A DNA stretch of 55,228 nt from assembly GCA_910584615.1 (NCBI GenBank), contig CAJUAM010000023.1, forward strand, positions 1-55,228, written 5' to 3'. Under the pieces are notes generated by a model. That model searched no databases. It had not been told where the DNA came from and saw only the letters and a program-made list of their open reading frames with translations. Shown here piece by piece: positions 16,600-25,529 of this stretch. Made by a program: the position numbers and the translations under genes. Origin of the DNA: an uncultured Dorea sp. GTDB lineage: Bacteria > Bacillota > Clostridia > Lachnospirales > Lachnospiraceae. Every line of letters begins with the position of its first letter. The stretch's first letter is position 1.

Positions 16600-17958
16600 A
16601 TGAAGATTGTAATTATTGGTGACGGTAAAGTAGGTCATAAGCTTGCAGTGCAGTTGTCAGAAGAAAATTATGATATCACTCTGATTGACCAAAATGAAGG
16701 AAAGCTTAAAGAAGCTTTGAATAAGATGGATATTTTCTGCATCACGGGTAATGGAGCGGATGCGGAGATCATGAAGCAGGCGGATGTGCCTCGGGCGGAT
16801 CTGGTCATTGCCTGTGCCTCGGCTGATGAGATGAATATGCTGAGCTGCCTGATAGCAAGGCGGCTTGGGGCTAAGCATACGATAGCGAGAGTGCGGAATC
16901 CTATCTATTACAGGCAGATCGGGATGCTGAAAGAGGATCTGCATCTTTCCATGGCGGTAAATCCGGAACTTGCGGCTTCAAATGAAATATTGAGGATCCT
17001 GTTATTCCCGGAGGCGAATAAGGTAGAAACGTTTATGAAAGGGCGTGTGGAGCTGGTTGAGTACGTACTTGGCAGCGGACAGCCATTGACCGATATCTCT
17101 CTTGCGGAAGTTTACAGAAAGTATCAGATCAAGATCCTGGTATGCGCGGTAAAGAGAGGAAAGGAAGTGTATATACCGGACGGTAATTTTGTTCTGAAAG
17201 AAGGGGACCGGCTGCATATCGCGGCAGGTCATCAGGACCTTAAGACGTTTTTTAAGTCTCTTGGGCGCAGGAATGGAAAGGTGAAGAAGGTAATCATCTG
17301 CGGGGGAGGCCATGTATGTTTTTATCTGGCTGCGCAGCTTTTAAAAGTGGGTATGCAGGTGAAGATCATTGAGCGTGATGAGCGCAGATGTGAAGAATTA
17401 TGTGAACTTCTGCCTAAGGCTACAATCCTGCACGGCAATGCGGCAGATCATGATCTGCTGCTGGAAGAAGGAATTGAGGATGCCGATGCATTTGTAGCGC
17501 TCACGGGAATGGACGAAGAAAATATCATCATGGCATTTTTTGCGAAGACGGTAGGCGTGCCGAAAATCATCGCGAAGGTGAATGAAGACATGCGTGCGCA
17601 GATGATAGAGGGACTTGGGATTGACAGTATTGTATCAGCAAAAAGCGCGACAGCAGATGCGATCATGGGATATGTCAGGGCCAGAAAGAATTCCTACAGC
17701 AGCGCTAACGTTGAGACAATGTACCGTCTGGTGCAGGGAAAAGTGGAAGCGCTCGAGTTTATCATAAAAAAAGAATGTGAGTATACGAACATACCGCTGA
17801 AAGAACTTCCTATTAAAAAGAATAACCTGATCGCCTGTATCGGGCGGAAAAGGGATGTTATCATACCAAACGGTGACGCCCATCTGGAGGCCGGAGACAG
17901 TGTGATCGTAGTGACAAAAGATCATATTGTCAGTAATTTCAGTGATATTCTTGCTTAG
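16600..17958 (+). CDS. trkA: Trk potassium uptake regulatory subunit TrkA
   Basis: Cytoplasmic NAD(H)-binding gating subunit of the Trk K+ channel. 452 residues with two tandem RCK units. Each has a Rossmann motif: IVIIGDGKVGHKLA at residue 3, and VIICGGGHVCFYLA near residue 230. Each is followed by a TrkA-C domain. IEADAFVALTGMDEEN-type nucleotide-site sequences are present in both halves. Start after GAGGGACG. An extended -10 like TGATATACT at 16545-16553 may be its promoter. trkH follows by 15 bases, so the two subunits are co-expressed. Confidence 0.93.
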   Translation: MKIVIIGDGKVGHKLAVQLSEENYDITLIDQNEGKLKEALNKMDIFCITGNGADAEIMKQADVPRADLVIACASADEMNMLSCLIARRLGAKHTIARVRNPIYYRQIGMLKEDLHLSMAVNPELAASNEILRILLFPEANKVETFMKGRVELVEYVLGSGQPLTDISLAEVYRKYQIKILVCAVKRGKEVYIPDGNFVLKEGDRLHIAAGHQDLKTFFKSLGRRNGKVKKVIICGGGHVCFYLAAQLLKVGMQVKIIERDERRCEELCELLPKATILHGNAADHDLLLEEGIEDADAFVALTGMDEENIIMAFFAKTVGVPKIIAKVNEDMRAQMIEGLGIDSIVSAKSATADAIMGYVRARKNSYSSANVETMYRLVQGKVEALEFIIKKECEYTNIPLKELPIKKNNLIACIGRKRDVIIPNGDAHLEAGDSVIVVTKDHIVSNFSDILA

Positions 17959-17973
17959 GAGTCTTAAAATACT

Positions 17974-19419
17974 ATGAATACAAAGATGATACGTTATATA
18001 TTAGGAAGGATGTTGGGGGTGGAGGCTTTACTGCTTCTGGTTCCTGCATTTGTAGGGGTACTGTATAGGGAGGGGGAAGGAATCGCGTTTTTGATTCCCT
18101 CTTTTATACTCCTGCTGATTTTCCTTCTGGCAGGCCGTAAAAAGCCACAAATGACGAAGATATATGAAAAGGAAGGCCTGATCATTGTAGCATCAGCGTG
18201 GATACTGTGGTCTTTGTTCGGAGCGCTTCCGTTTGCTATATCTGGTGAGATTCCTAATTATGTTGATGCCCTTTTTGAAACCATATCCGGTTTTACGACG
18301 ACGGGATCTTCTATACTTGGGGATGTGGAAGCTTTGTCGCGGTGTATGCTTTTCTGGAGGAGCTTTACCCATTGGGTAGGGGGTATGGGAGTGCTGGTAT
18401 TTGTACTGGTGCTGACAAGCCTTGACAAGAACAGTTCGATGTATCTGATGACAGCGGAAGTCCCGGGGCCGGAGAAAGAGAAGCTTGTACCGAAGATGAT
18501 GTCTACAGCACGTATTTTATACGGTATATATCTTGGGATGACGCTTTTGCAGACAATATTGCTTCTTCTTGGAGGGATGGATTTGTTTGACAGCCTGCTT
18601 CATGCTTTTGGAACAGCGGGAACAGGAGGATTTTCCAACTATGGAGCCAGCGTGGGACATTTTAACAGCGCATATATAGACGGTGTGATAACCGTATTTA
18701 TGATTTTATTCGGAATTAATTTTTCGCTCTTTTATATGCTTCTTCTTGGGGAAGTTAAGACGATATGCAAAAATGAAGAAGTGAGGGCATATTTTTTTAT
18801 TATCGCGGCTTCGACAGCAGTAATCACATGGAATATAAGCGCTCAGTTTGGAAATCCTTTGAAAGCTTTTCGGTATGCTGTCTTTCAAGTGGCTTCTATT
18901 ATCACTACAACGGGGTATGCCACGGCAGATTTTGTGCAGTGGCCAATGTTTTCACAGTGTATCCTGCTGATTCTGATGGTGGTGGGAGCGTGTGCTTCCT
19001 CTACAGGAGGTGGCATCAAGGTGTCAAGAGTTTTGATCGTATTGAAAAGCATCAAACGGGAGATCAAGCAGATGAAGCATCCGAAGTCAATCAGTATCAT
19101 CCGTGTTAATGGAAAAAAGATGAACACAGAGGTTGTAAAAAAAGTAGGAGTGTATCTGATGGCATATGCTGCGATACTTGTAACATCTGTTTTGCTTGTT
19201 TCCATTGATAACATGGATTTTGCAACCACATTCAGTTCCGTGCTCACAACACTGAATAACATCGGTCCGGGAATTGCGAAGGTCGGACCGTCGGGGAATT
19301 TCTCGGAATTTTCGATTGTTTCTAAACTGGTATTTTGTTTTGATATGCTGGCAGGCAGATTAGAGATTTTCCCAGTGTTGATGTTATTGACGGCTCCGGT
19401 TTGGAGAAAGCAATTTTAA
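17974..19419 (+). CDS. trkH: Trk potassium uptake channel subunit TrkH
   Basis: Integral membrane K+-translocating subunit. 481 residues with at least eight helices and the four degenerate selectivity loops of the SKT superfamily: ISGFTTTGSSI, FGTAGTGGFSNYG, SIITTTGYATADF, and TLNNIGPGIAKVG. Start follows TAGGAGTC. It lies between TrkA and an unrecognised membrane protein. A second, KtrBA-type system is 6 kb downstream. Confidence 0.93.
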   Translation: MNTKMIRYILGRMLGVEALLLLVPAFVGVLYREGEGIAFLIPSFILLLIFLLAGRKKPQMTKIYEKEGLIIVASAWILWSLFGALPFAISGEIPNYVDALFETISGFTTTGSSILGDVEALSRCMLFWRSFTHWVGGMGVLVFVLVLTSLDKNSSMYLMTAEVPGPEKEKLVPKMMSTARILYGIYLGMTLLQTILLLLGGMDLFDSLLHAFGTAGTGGFSNYGASVGHFNSAYIDGVITVFMILFGINFSLFYMLLLGEVKTICKNEEVRAYFFIIAASTAVITWNISAQFGNPLKAFRYAVFQVASIITTTGYATADFVQWPMFSQCILLILMVVGACASSTGGGIKVSRVLIVLKSIKREIKQMKHPKSISIIRVNGKKMNTEVVKKVGVYLMAYAAILVTSVLLVSIDNMDFATTFSSVLTTLNNIGPGIAKVGPSGNFSEFSIVSKLVFCFDMLAGRLEIFPVLMLLTAPVWRKQF

Positions 19420-19432
19420 ATGGAGGCAGATT

Positions 19433-21109
19433 ATGAAAACAAAATTTAAGGTGCTGGCAGTCCTTGCGGCTGTCATCGTAGTCGGGATCTATTATTATAT
19501 TTCACTTCCGGCAATCAATATCCATTCTTCGGATACATGGTTTTTTATTTTTATCATATTGATTATTGCGGCAGTAATGTATACGGGCCGGAAAAGAATG
19601 AGATCTCTTCATGAAGTAAAGGAAAATAAAGGACTCAGGGTGATTGGAACGGTCATTCTGGTGCTCGGCATTATTTATCTGGTGGGTACGCTTTTGTCAT
19701 CTCCGATTATCAACGCGAAAAAATATCAGCAGCTTATGCAGGTCAAGGAAGGGGAATTCACAGAAGATGTAGAGGAGCTTTCTTTTGATAAGATCCCGCT
19801 TCTTGACAGGGAGACGGCAATGATCCTGGGAGACCGCAAGATGGGAAGCATGGTAGATATGGTTTCCCAATTTGAGGTAGATGATATCTATACCCAGATC
19901 AACTACAAAGACAATCCGGTCCGCGTCTCGCCGCTGCGTTATGCGAGTATGATCAAATGGTTTACGAATCAGTCAGAGGGGATCCCTGCTTATATCAGGA
20001 TCAATATGGCGACGCAGACGACAGAGCTTGTGAAGCTTGAAGAGGGGATGAAATATACGACGAGCGAATATTTTAACCGGAACATATACCGGCATTTAAG
20101 ATTTGCGCATCCCACATATATATATGGCGGCTTAAGCTTTGAGATTGATGATAACGGGGTTCCGTATTGGGTCGCGCCTGTGAAAAAATTTAACATCGGT
20201 CTGTTCGGAGGTGAGACAGTAGGAAAAGTAGTCCTCTGCAATGCGATTACCGGTGAAACGAAGACTTATAAGATAGAAAATGCGCCGTCGTGGATTGACA
20301 GAGCATATGCGGCGGACCTGCTTGTAGAGCTGTTTGATTATTATGGGACGTTAAAGCACGGCTTTATCAACAGTGTGTTGAGCCAGAAGGACTGTCTTGA
20401 GACAACGGACGGTTACAATTATCTTGCGCTTGATGACGATGTATGGATGTATACTGGCGTAACATCTGTCAACGGAGATCAGTCTAATGTAGGGTTTATG
20501 CTGTCTAATCAGCGGACGATGGAAACGAAATATTATAAAGTAGAAGGAGCGACAGAAGCCTCTGCTATGTCCTCAGCGGAAGGACAAGTACAGAACTTGA
20601 AATACGTAGCGACATTCCCGCTGCTTCTCAATATTTCCGATGAGCCGACTTATTTTATTGCTCTCAAGGATGACGCGGGACTTGTGAAAAAGTATGCGAT
20701 GGTAAATGTGCAGAAGTATCAGATAGTCGCTATCGGCGACAGTGTCAGCCAGTGTGAGGAGAATTATCTTGAGCTGCTCCTTAGCAGTGGGGTAAAAGAG
20801 GCAGAAAAAGATACAAGGCAGATCAGGACGATTACAGGGAAGATTACCAAGATCGCCCAGGCCGTTATTGATGGGACGTCTCATTATTACATTATGATAG
20901 AAGGCTCTGACGATATATTTGATGCGTCAGTCGTTGATTTTATTGATATAGTAAGGTGTGAGACCGGATGGGAAGTTGCGATAGAGTACAAGGAAGATGA
21001 AAAAGCCAATGTAGTCATGTCTCTTGAAATCGCCGGAAAAAAAGATGCGGTTCCGGCAGTTTCAGACAAAGACGGCAGTGAAAATGAAAAGGATAAAACA
21101 TGGAACTAA
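19433..21109 (+). CDS. Uncharacterised membrane-anchored protein downstream of trkAH
   Basis: 558 residues, not recognised. There are three N-terminal hydrophobic segments (about 7-23, 36-51, 67-90), then a large, probably extracytoplasmic region of about 430 residues. That region is rich in beta-type sequence, for example AYIRINMATQTTE, YGGLSFEIDDNGVPYW and GETVGKVVLCNAITGE. The C-terminal 100 residues look like a small beta-barrel (IRTITGKITKIAQAVIDGTSHYY). A charged tail follows. Start after GGAGGC. It is 13 bases from trkH and overlaps the AEC permease start by 10 bases, so it belongs to the same operon. A role in envelope or ion homeostasis is only a contextual guess. Confidence 0.75.
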   Translation: MKTKFKVLAVLAAVIVVGIYYYISLPAINIHSSDTWFFIFIILIIAAVMYTGRKRMRSLHEVKENKGLRVIGTVILVLGIIYLVGTLLSSPIINAKKYQQLMQVKEGEFTEDVEELSFDKIPLLDRETAMILGDRKMGSMVDMVSQFEVDDIYTQINYKDNPVRVSPLRYASMIKWFTNQSEGIPAYIRINMATQTTELVKLEEGMKYTTSEYFNRNIYRHLRFAHPTYIYGGLSFEIDDNGVPYWVAPVKKFNIGLFGGETVGKVVLCNAITGETKTYKIENAPSWIDRAYAADLLVELFDYYGTLKHGFINSVLSQKDCLETTDGYNYLALDDDVWMYTGVTSVNGDQSNVGFMLSNQRTMETKYYKVEGATEASAMSSAEGQVQNLKYVATFPLLLNISDEPTYFIALKDDAGLVKKYAMVNVQKYQIVAIGDSVSQCEENYLELLLSSGVKEAEKDTRQIRTITGKITKIAQAVIDGTSHYYIMIEGSDDIFDASVVDFIDIVRCETGWEVAIEYKEDEKANVVMSLEIAGKKDAVPAVSDKDGSENEKDKTWN

Positions 21110-22035
21110 GTATATTGCTCGCTGAGCAGATTGTGTCGCTGTTTTTGTTTGTGGCAGCGGGATATGCAAGTGTTAAGGCAGGATTGTTCCAGAGTGAGGA
21201 CAGCAAGGTGATATCAAACATGGTGGTGTATATCTGTTCACCTTGTATGGTTATATACTCTTTTCAGATTGAACTTACAAAAGATAAGGTACAGGGGCTT
21301 TTGCTCGCGGCAGCGGCCGCTGTACTTGTACATATCCTGCTGATCTTGTGGACCATGCTTCTTAGGAAACCTCTGAATTTAAATAATATCGAGAGAGCGT
21401 CGCTTATCTATACCAATTCAGGAAATCTGATCATACCTTTGGTAGCGGCAGTGATGGGGGTTGAATGGGTATTTTATACGAATGCCTATAATATCGTACA
21501 GACAGTACTGATCTGGACTCATGGAAGCAGGATGATCGGGCAGCATACAGAAGACTGGGATTATAAAAAAATACTTATGAATCCCAATATTATTGCTATT
21601 ATAGCGGGATTTTTCTTCTTTGTGGCAAGGATCCATATACCGGAAGTTATTGGTACATGCCTGGAAGGATTTGGGAACATGATCGGAACTGCAGGGATGT
21701 TTGTTATCGGAATGGTCATCGGGAATATGGATCTTAAGTGGGTGTTTAGCCGTAAGAGACCGTATTTTGTATGCCTGATCCGGCTGCTTATCTATCCGGC
21801 GGTAGTAGCGGTCATCTTTGCTGTGATAGCGAAAATGGGAATACATAAAGAGGCAAAAGATATCCTGCTGGTAGTATTTTTGGCAGCATCGGCTCCCGCA
21901 GCAGCGATGGTGACACAGTTAGCCCAGATATATAATCAGGATTCTAAATATGCAAGTGTGATCAATGTGATGTCGATCATATTCTGTATTGTGACAGAGC
22001 CGTTGATGGTATTGCTGTATGAAATACTTTCGTAA
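21100..22035 (+). CDS. AEC-family (auxin efflux carrier-like) permease
   Basis: 311-residue membrane protein with about ten helices in two inverted halves. Family features are YASVKAGLFQSEDSKVIS near the N-terminus, ASLIYTNSGNLIIPL with the conserved Asn-Ser-Gly-Asn break in one helix, and AASAPAAAMVTQLAQIY in the second half. Substrates of bacterial AEC proteins are usually organic acids or amino acids; none is indicated here. The start overlaps the end of the preceding gene by 10 bases. Confidence 0.85.
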   Translation: MELSILLAEQIVSLFLFVAAGYASVKAGLFQSEDSKVISNMVVYICSPCMVIYSFQIELTKDKVQGLLLAAAAAVLVHILLILWTMLLRKPLNLNNIERASLIYTNSGNLIIPLVAAVMGVEWVFYTNAYNIVQTVLIWTHGSRMIGQHTEDWDYKKILMNPNIIAIIAGFFFFVARIHIPEVIGTCLEGFGNMIGTAGMFVIGMVIGNMDLKWVFSRKRPYFVCLIRLLIYPAVVAVIFAVIAKMGIHKEAKDILLVVFLAASAPAAAMVTQLAQIYNQDSKYASVINVMSIIFCIVTEPLMVLLYEILS

Positions 22036-22057
22036 GAGATTTTATAAAAAGGATAAA

Positions 22058-22090
22058 AAAGAATCCGGGGCGGAGCGCTCCGGATTCTTT
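22058..22090. terminator. Bidirectional terminator between the AEC permease and the small P-loop gene
   Basis: Perfect 11-base arms (AAAGAATCCGG / CCGGATTCTTT) flanked by A-rich and T-rich tracts serve both converging genes. Confidence 0.8.
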
Positions 22091-22103
22091 ACATAAATTT
22101 TGT

Positions 22104-22526
22104 CTAATTGATATACTCGCAATACTCGGGATTTACATCTGCCAAATCCGCTTTTGCAGCGCTGATGCTTACGTAAAATTCGATGCCGCAGTCTTTGGAA
22201 ATCCGGTTCAGCCGTTCGATAAATACCGGAACGTTCTCAAGTGTAATATCGGCATGCTTTAAGATGCCATCAATAAATACGCACTCAATATCATGATTAG
22301 AGCTGTACATACCATATAAAAATCCGATATATCCGTCAATATTTTTAATTGTTGGATAGTCGTCCATACAGATCGTACGGATATTGAATGCAACACTGGC
22401 GGTATCGCGGTGTGTTTTCTTGATAAGGACTACGTTACCGTTGCATTCCTTTGATTTTTTGTTAGCCTGTTCAATCATTTGCTGCGTTTTTCCGCTGCCT
22501 TTCGGACCTGTCAATAAATATACCAT
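22104..22526 (-). CDS. Small P-loop ATP-binding protein of unknown role
   Basis: 140 residues. Walker A is LLTGPKGSGKTQQM at the N-terminus and a Walker B-like CVFIDGIL is near residue 80. The short chain and position of the motifs recall thymidine-kinase-like or small RecA-fold ATPases, but no specific family is recognised. The start at 22526 follows AAGGAGAG; an in-frame codon at 22550 lacks a ribosome site. It is monocistronic, divergent from the leuS T-box leader and convergent with the AEC permease. Confidence 0.75.
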   Translation of the reverse strand: MVYLLTGPKGSGKTQQMIEQANKKSKECNGNVVLIKKTHRDTASVAFNIRTICMDDYPTIKNIDGYIGFLYGMYSSNHDIECVFIDGILKHADITLENVPVFIERLNRISKDCGIEFYVSISAAKADLADVNPEYCEYIN

Positions 22527-22638
22527 AGCAAACTCTCCTTTATGTATCATATTCTACTGAAAATCCAGTAACTTTACTTATATTCATTATACACTAAAGA
22601 GAGGTATGGAACAACTGTAAAAAATAATTTCTTCAGGG

Positions 22639-22667
22639 TTGACTTATTTTAACATTTTACATATAAT
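22639..22667 (+). promoter_or_regulatory. Promoter of the leuS T-box leader
   Basis: TTGACT, 17-base spacer, TATAAT. Transcription would begin near 22674, just before stem I of the T-box. Confidence 0.8.
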
Positions 22668-22689
22668 ATTTATCGTATATTGAAAAGAC

Positions 22690-22960
22690 AATGAAGAGGA
22701 GTATTAAGAGACGGACGTTTTAAAGAGAGCTGCCGTACGGTGCGAGGCAGTAAGCAAAATCTCCCAACTCGCCTCTGAGTTTTCGGGCTGAACAGACAGA
22801 ATTCTGTATAAGAGGATATATTTATGCAGAAGGTAGTAGGCACGGGCGGTTACTTCCCGTTATAGAAGCAATGAGTGCATGGGATCAGTGATCTCATGAA
22901 GAAGAGTGGTACCACGGAAGTTAAGCCTTTTCGTCTCTTAGAGATGAGGAGGCTTTTTAT
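22690..22960 (+). promoter_or_regulatory. T-box riboswitch controlling leuS (leucine specifier CUC)
   Basis: The lower stem I pairs AGAGG (22695-22699) with CCTCT (22772-22776). The AGTA loop-E element follows at 22700. CTC at 22768-22770, followed by a purine, occupies the specifier position and reads leucine. The distal loop GGTGCGA and the conserved T-box AGAGTGGTACCACGG (22904-22918) are present. The terminator stem with its T-run ends at 22960. Uncharged tRNA-Leu binding should favour the antiterminator and leuS expression. This leader accounts for the 490-base gap before leuS. Confidence 0.92.
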
Positions 22961-23015
22961 AAGTTAAAATGGTTCGGCAGAACTTTATCAAGAATTAAGG
23001 CAGGAGGAACAAAAA

Positions 23016-25445
23016 ATGTCAAAAATACCTTATAATCATAAGGCAATTGAAAAGAAATGGCGTGAAATCTGGGAGAAGAACCCGGTAAACACAAAGGAAA
23101 ATGAGGATGGGAGCGAAAGAAAAAAGTATTACTGTCTTGACATGTTCCCATATCCGTCAGGCAATGGTCTGCATGTAGGTCATTGGAGAGGCTATGTGAT
23201 TTCAGATGTGTGGAGCAGGTATAAACTGCAGCAGGGATATTATATCATCCATCCTATGGGATGGGATGCCTTCGGACTTCCGGCAGAAAACTACGCTATT
23301 AAGATGGGAGTGCATCCGGCAGTCTCTACTGCGGAAAATGTTAAGAATATTAAGAAACAGATCAATGAGATAGCGGCGCTTTATGACTGGGACAGGGAAG
23401 TGAATACGACAGATCCTGGATTTTATAAGTGGACACAGTGGATTTTTGTAAAGATGTTCAAAGAAGGTCTGGCATATGAGAAGGAGTTCCCTATCAACTG
23501 GTGTCCGTCTTGTAAGACGGGACTTGCCAATGAAGAAGTAGTAAATGGAAAGTGTGAGCGCTGCGGAGCAGAGGTTACAAAGAAAAATCTCCGTCAGTGG
23601 ATGCTTAAGATCACCGCTTATGCAGAGCGTCTTCTCAATGATCTTGATAAGCTTGACTGGCCGGAGAAGGTTAAGAAGATGCAGACTGATTGGATCGGAA
23701 AGTCCTACGGAGCAGAGGTTGATTTTCCGGTTGAGGGACATGATGAGAAGATCACAGTGTATACGACAAGACCGGATACTCTTTACGGGGCGACCTTTAT
23801 GGTGCTTGCGCCGGAGCACAGTCTTGCGAAAGAGCTGGCAACTGATGAGACAAGGGAAGCAGTGGAACAATATATATATGATGCATCTATGAAATCCAAT
23901 GTAGATCGTATGCAGGATAAGGAAAAGACAGGTGTATTCACCGGAAGCTATGCCATCAATCCGTTAAACGGAGAGAAGACACCGATCTGGCTTTCAGATT
24001 ACGTACTTGCCGATTATGGTACAGGGGCGATCATGTGTGTACCTGCTCATGATGAACGTGATTTTGAGTTTGCGACGAAGTTCGAAATTCCGATCGTACA
24101 GGTTATTGCGAAAGATGGAAAAGCTATTGAAAATATGACGGAAGCTTATACAGAAGCAAGCGGGACCATGATCAATTCCGGTGAGTGGAATGGCATGGAA
24201 TCAGCAGTTCTCAAAAAGGAAGCGCCTCATATTATCGAGGAGCGGGGCATGGGACGCGCGACAGTAAATTACAAGCTGCGTGACTGGGTATTTTCACGTC
24301 AGCGTTATTGGGGAGAGCCGATTCCTATCGTGCATTGTCCAAAATGCGGCAATGTACCGGTTCCGGAGGAAGAACTTCCGCTCATGCTTCCGGAGGTAGA
24401 GTCCTATGAACCTACCGGAACAGGTGAGTCGCCGTTAGCAGCAATAGACGAATGGGTGAACTGTCAGTGTCCTGTGTGCGGCCATGCGGCAAAGCGCGAG
24501 ACAAATACGATGCCTCAGTGGGCGGGGTCTTCCTGGTATTTCCTCCGCTATGTGGATAACCACAATGACAAAGAACTGGTGTCTAAGGAAAAAGCGGACG
24601 CGCTGCTTCCGGTAGATATGTATATCGGTGGGGTGGAGCATGCGGTACTCCATCTGCTGTATTCAAGGTTCTATACAAAGTTTTTATGTGATATCGGAGC
24701 GATTGATTTTGACGAGCCGTTCCAGAAGCTGTTCAATCAGGGAATGATCACCGGAAAGAACGGGATCAAGATGAGCAAGTCCAAAGGGAATGTGGTATCG
24801 CCGGATGACCTTGTAAGAGATTACGGCTGTGATTCCCTTAGAATGTATGAATTATTTGTAGGTCCGCCGGAGCTTGATGCTGAGTGGGATGACCGTGGAA
24901 TTGACGGGGTAAACCGTTTCTTAAAGCGTGTATGGAATCTTGTCATGGACAGCAGACAGGCAAATGTAAGCGCGACAAAAGAGATGATCAAGGAGCGCCA
25001 CAGACTGATCAAAGATATTACAGTACGTCTTGAGGGATTCAGTTTAAATACTGCAATATCAGGGTTTATGGAGCACAACAACAACCTGATCGAGATTGCC
25101 AAGAAGGAAGGCGGAATAGATGTCGATACGCTGTCTGCGATGGCAGTTCTGCTGTCGCCGTTCGCGCCTCATATGGCGGAGGAACTCTGGGAGCAGTTAG
25201 GGCATACGGGAAGTGTATTTAAAGCCGGCTGGCCGGCTTACGATGAGGAAGCCATGAAGGATGACGAGATAGAAGTCCCGGTTCAGATCAACGGAAAGAC
25301 AAAAGCAGTTATTTCAGTTCCGGTAGATATATCCAAAGACGACGCCATCAAAGCCGGAAAAGAGGCGGTGGAAGATAAGCTGACAGGAACAATCGTGAAA
25401 GAAATCTATGTTCCGAAGAAAATCATCAATATTGTGCAGAAATAA
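23016..25445 (+). CDS. leuS: Leucyl-tRNA synthetase
   Basis: Charges tRNA-Leu. 809 residues, normal for bacteria. HVGHWRGYVISD is the HIGH signature region and KMSKSKGNVVSPDD the KMSKS loop. The CP1 editing domain lies between (about 225-420), with TTRPDTLYGATF. Zinc-type cysteine pairs are CPSCKTGLANEEV / CERCG and CPKCG / CPVCG. The C-terminal anticodon and tRNA-binding domain ends in VPKKIINIVQK. Start after AGGAGGAAC. Expression is under the T-box leader. Confidence 0.97.
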   Translation: MSKIPYNHKAIEKKWREIWEKNPVNTKENEDGSERKKYYCLDMFPYPSGNGLHVGHWRGYVISDVWSRYKLQQGYYIIHPMGWDAFGLPAENYAIKMGVHPAVSTAENVKNIKKQINEIAALYDWDREVNTTDPGFYKWTQWIFVKMFKEGLAYEKEFPINWCPSCKTGLANEEVVNGKCERCGAEVTKKNLRQWMLKITAYAERLLNDLDKLDWPEKVKKMQTDWIGKSYGAEVDFPVEGHDEKITVYTTRPDTLYGATFMVLAPEHSLAKELATDETREAVEQYIYDASMKSNVDRMQDKEKTGVFTGSYAINPLNGEKTPIWLSDYVLADYGTGAIMCVPAHDERDFEFATKFEIPIVQVIAKDGKAIENMTEAYTEASGTMINSGEWNGMESAVLKKEAPHIIEERGMGRATVNYKLRDWVFSRQRYWGEPIPIVHCPKCGNVPVPEEELPLMLPEVESYEPTGTGESPLAAIDEWVNCQCPVCGHAAKRETNTMPQWAGSSWYFLRYVDNHNDKELVSKEKADALLPVDMYIGGVEHAVLHLLYSRFYTKFLCDIGAIDFDEPFQKLFNQGMITGKNGIKMSKSKGNVVSPDDLVRDYGCDSLRMYELFVGPPELDAEWDDRGIDGVNRFLKRVWNLVMDSRQANVSATKEMIKERHRLIKDITVRLEGFSLNTAISGFMEHNNNLIEIAKKEGGIDVDTLSAMAVLLSPFAPHMAEELWEQLGHTGSVFKAGWPAYDEEAMKDDEIEVPVQINGKTKAVISVPVDISKDDAIKAGKEAVEDKLTGTIVKEIYVPKKIINIVQK

Positions 25446-25462
25446 TATATAATGTGTAGAGA

Positions 25463-25496
25463 TGGCGCAGATAGTAGAGAGATATTATCTGCGCCA
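25463..25496. other. Hairpin between leuS and ktrB
   Basis: Perfect 11-base arms (TGGCGCAGATA / TATCTGCGCCA) but only TTTA after the stem. It may act as a weak terminator or a processing element between leuS and the potassium-uptake genes. Confidence 0.5.
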
Positions 25497-25529
25497 TTTA
25501 AGAAAGAAAAAGTATATGGAGAAAAAACG

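Noticed and set aside
25452..25529. Extended N-terminus for KtrB from an upstream ATG
   Set aside because: It would translate through the post-leuS hairpin and exceeds the family length; the GTG at 25530 has a ribosome site.
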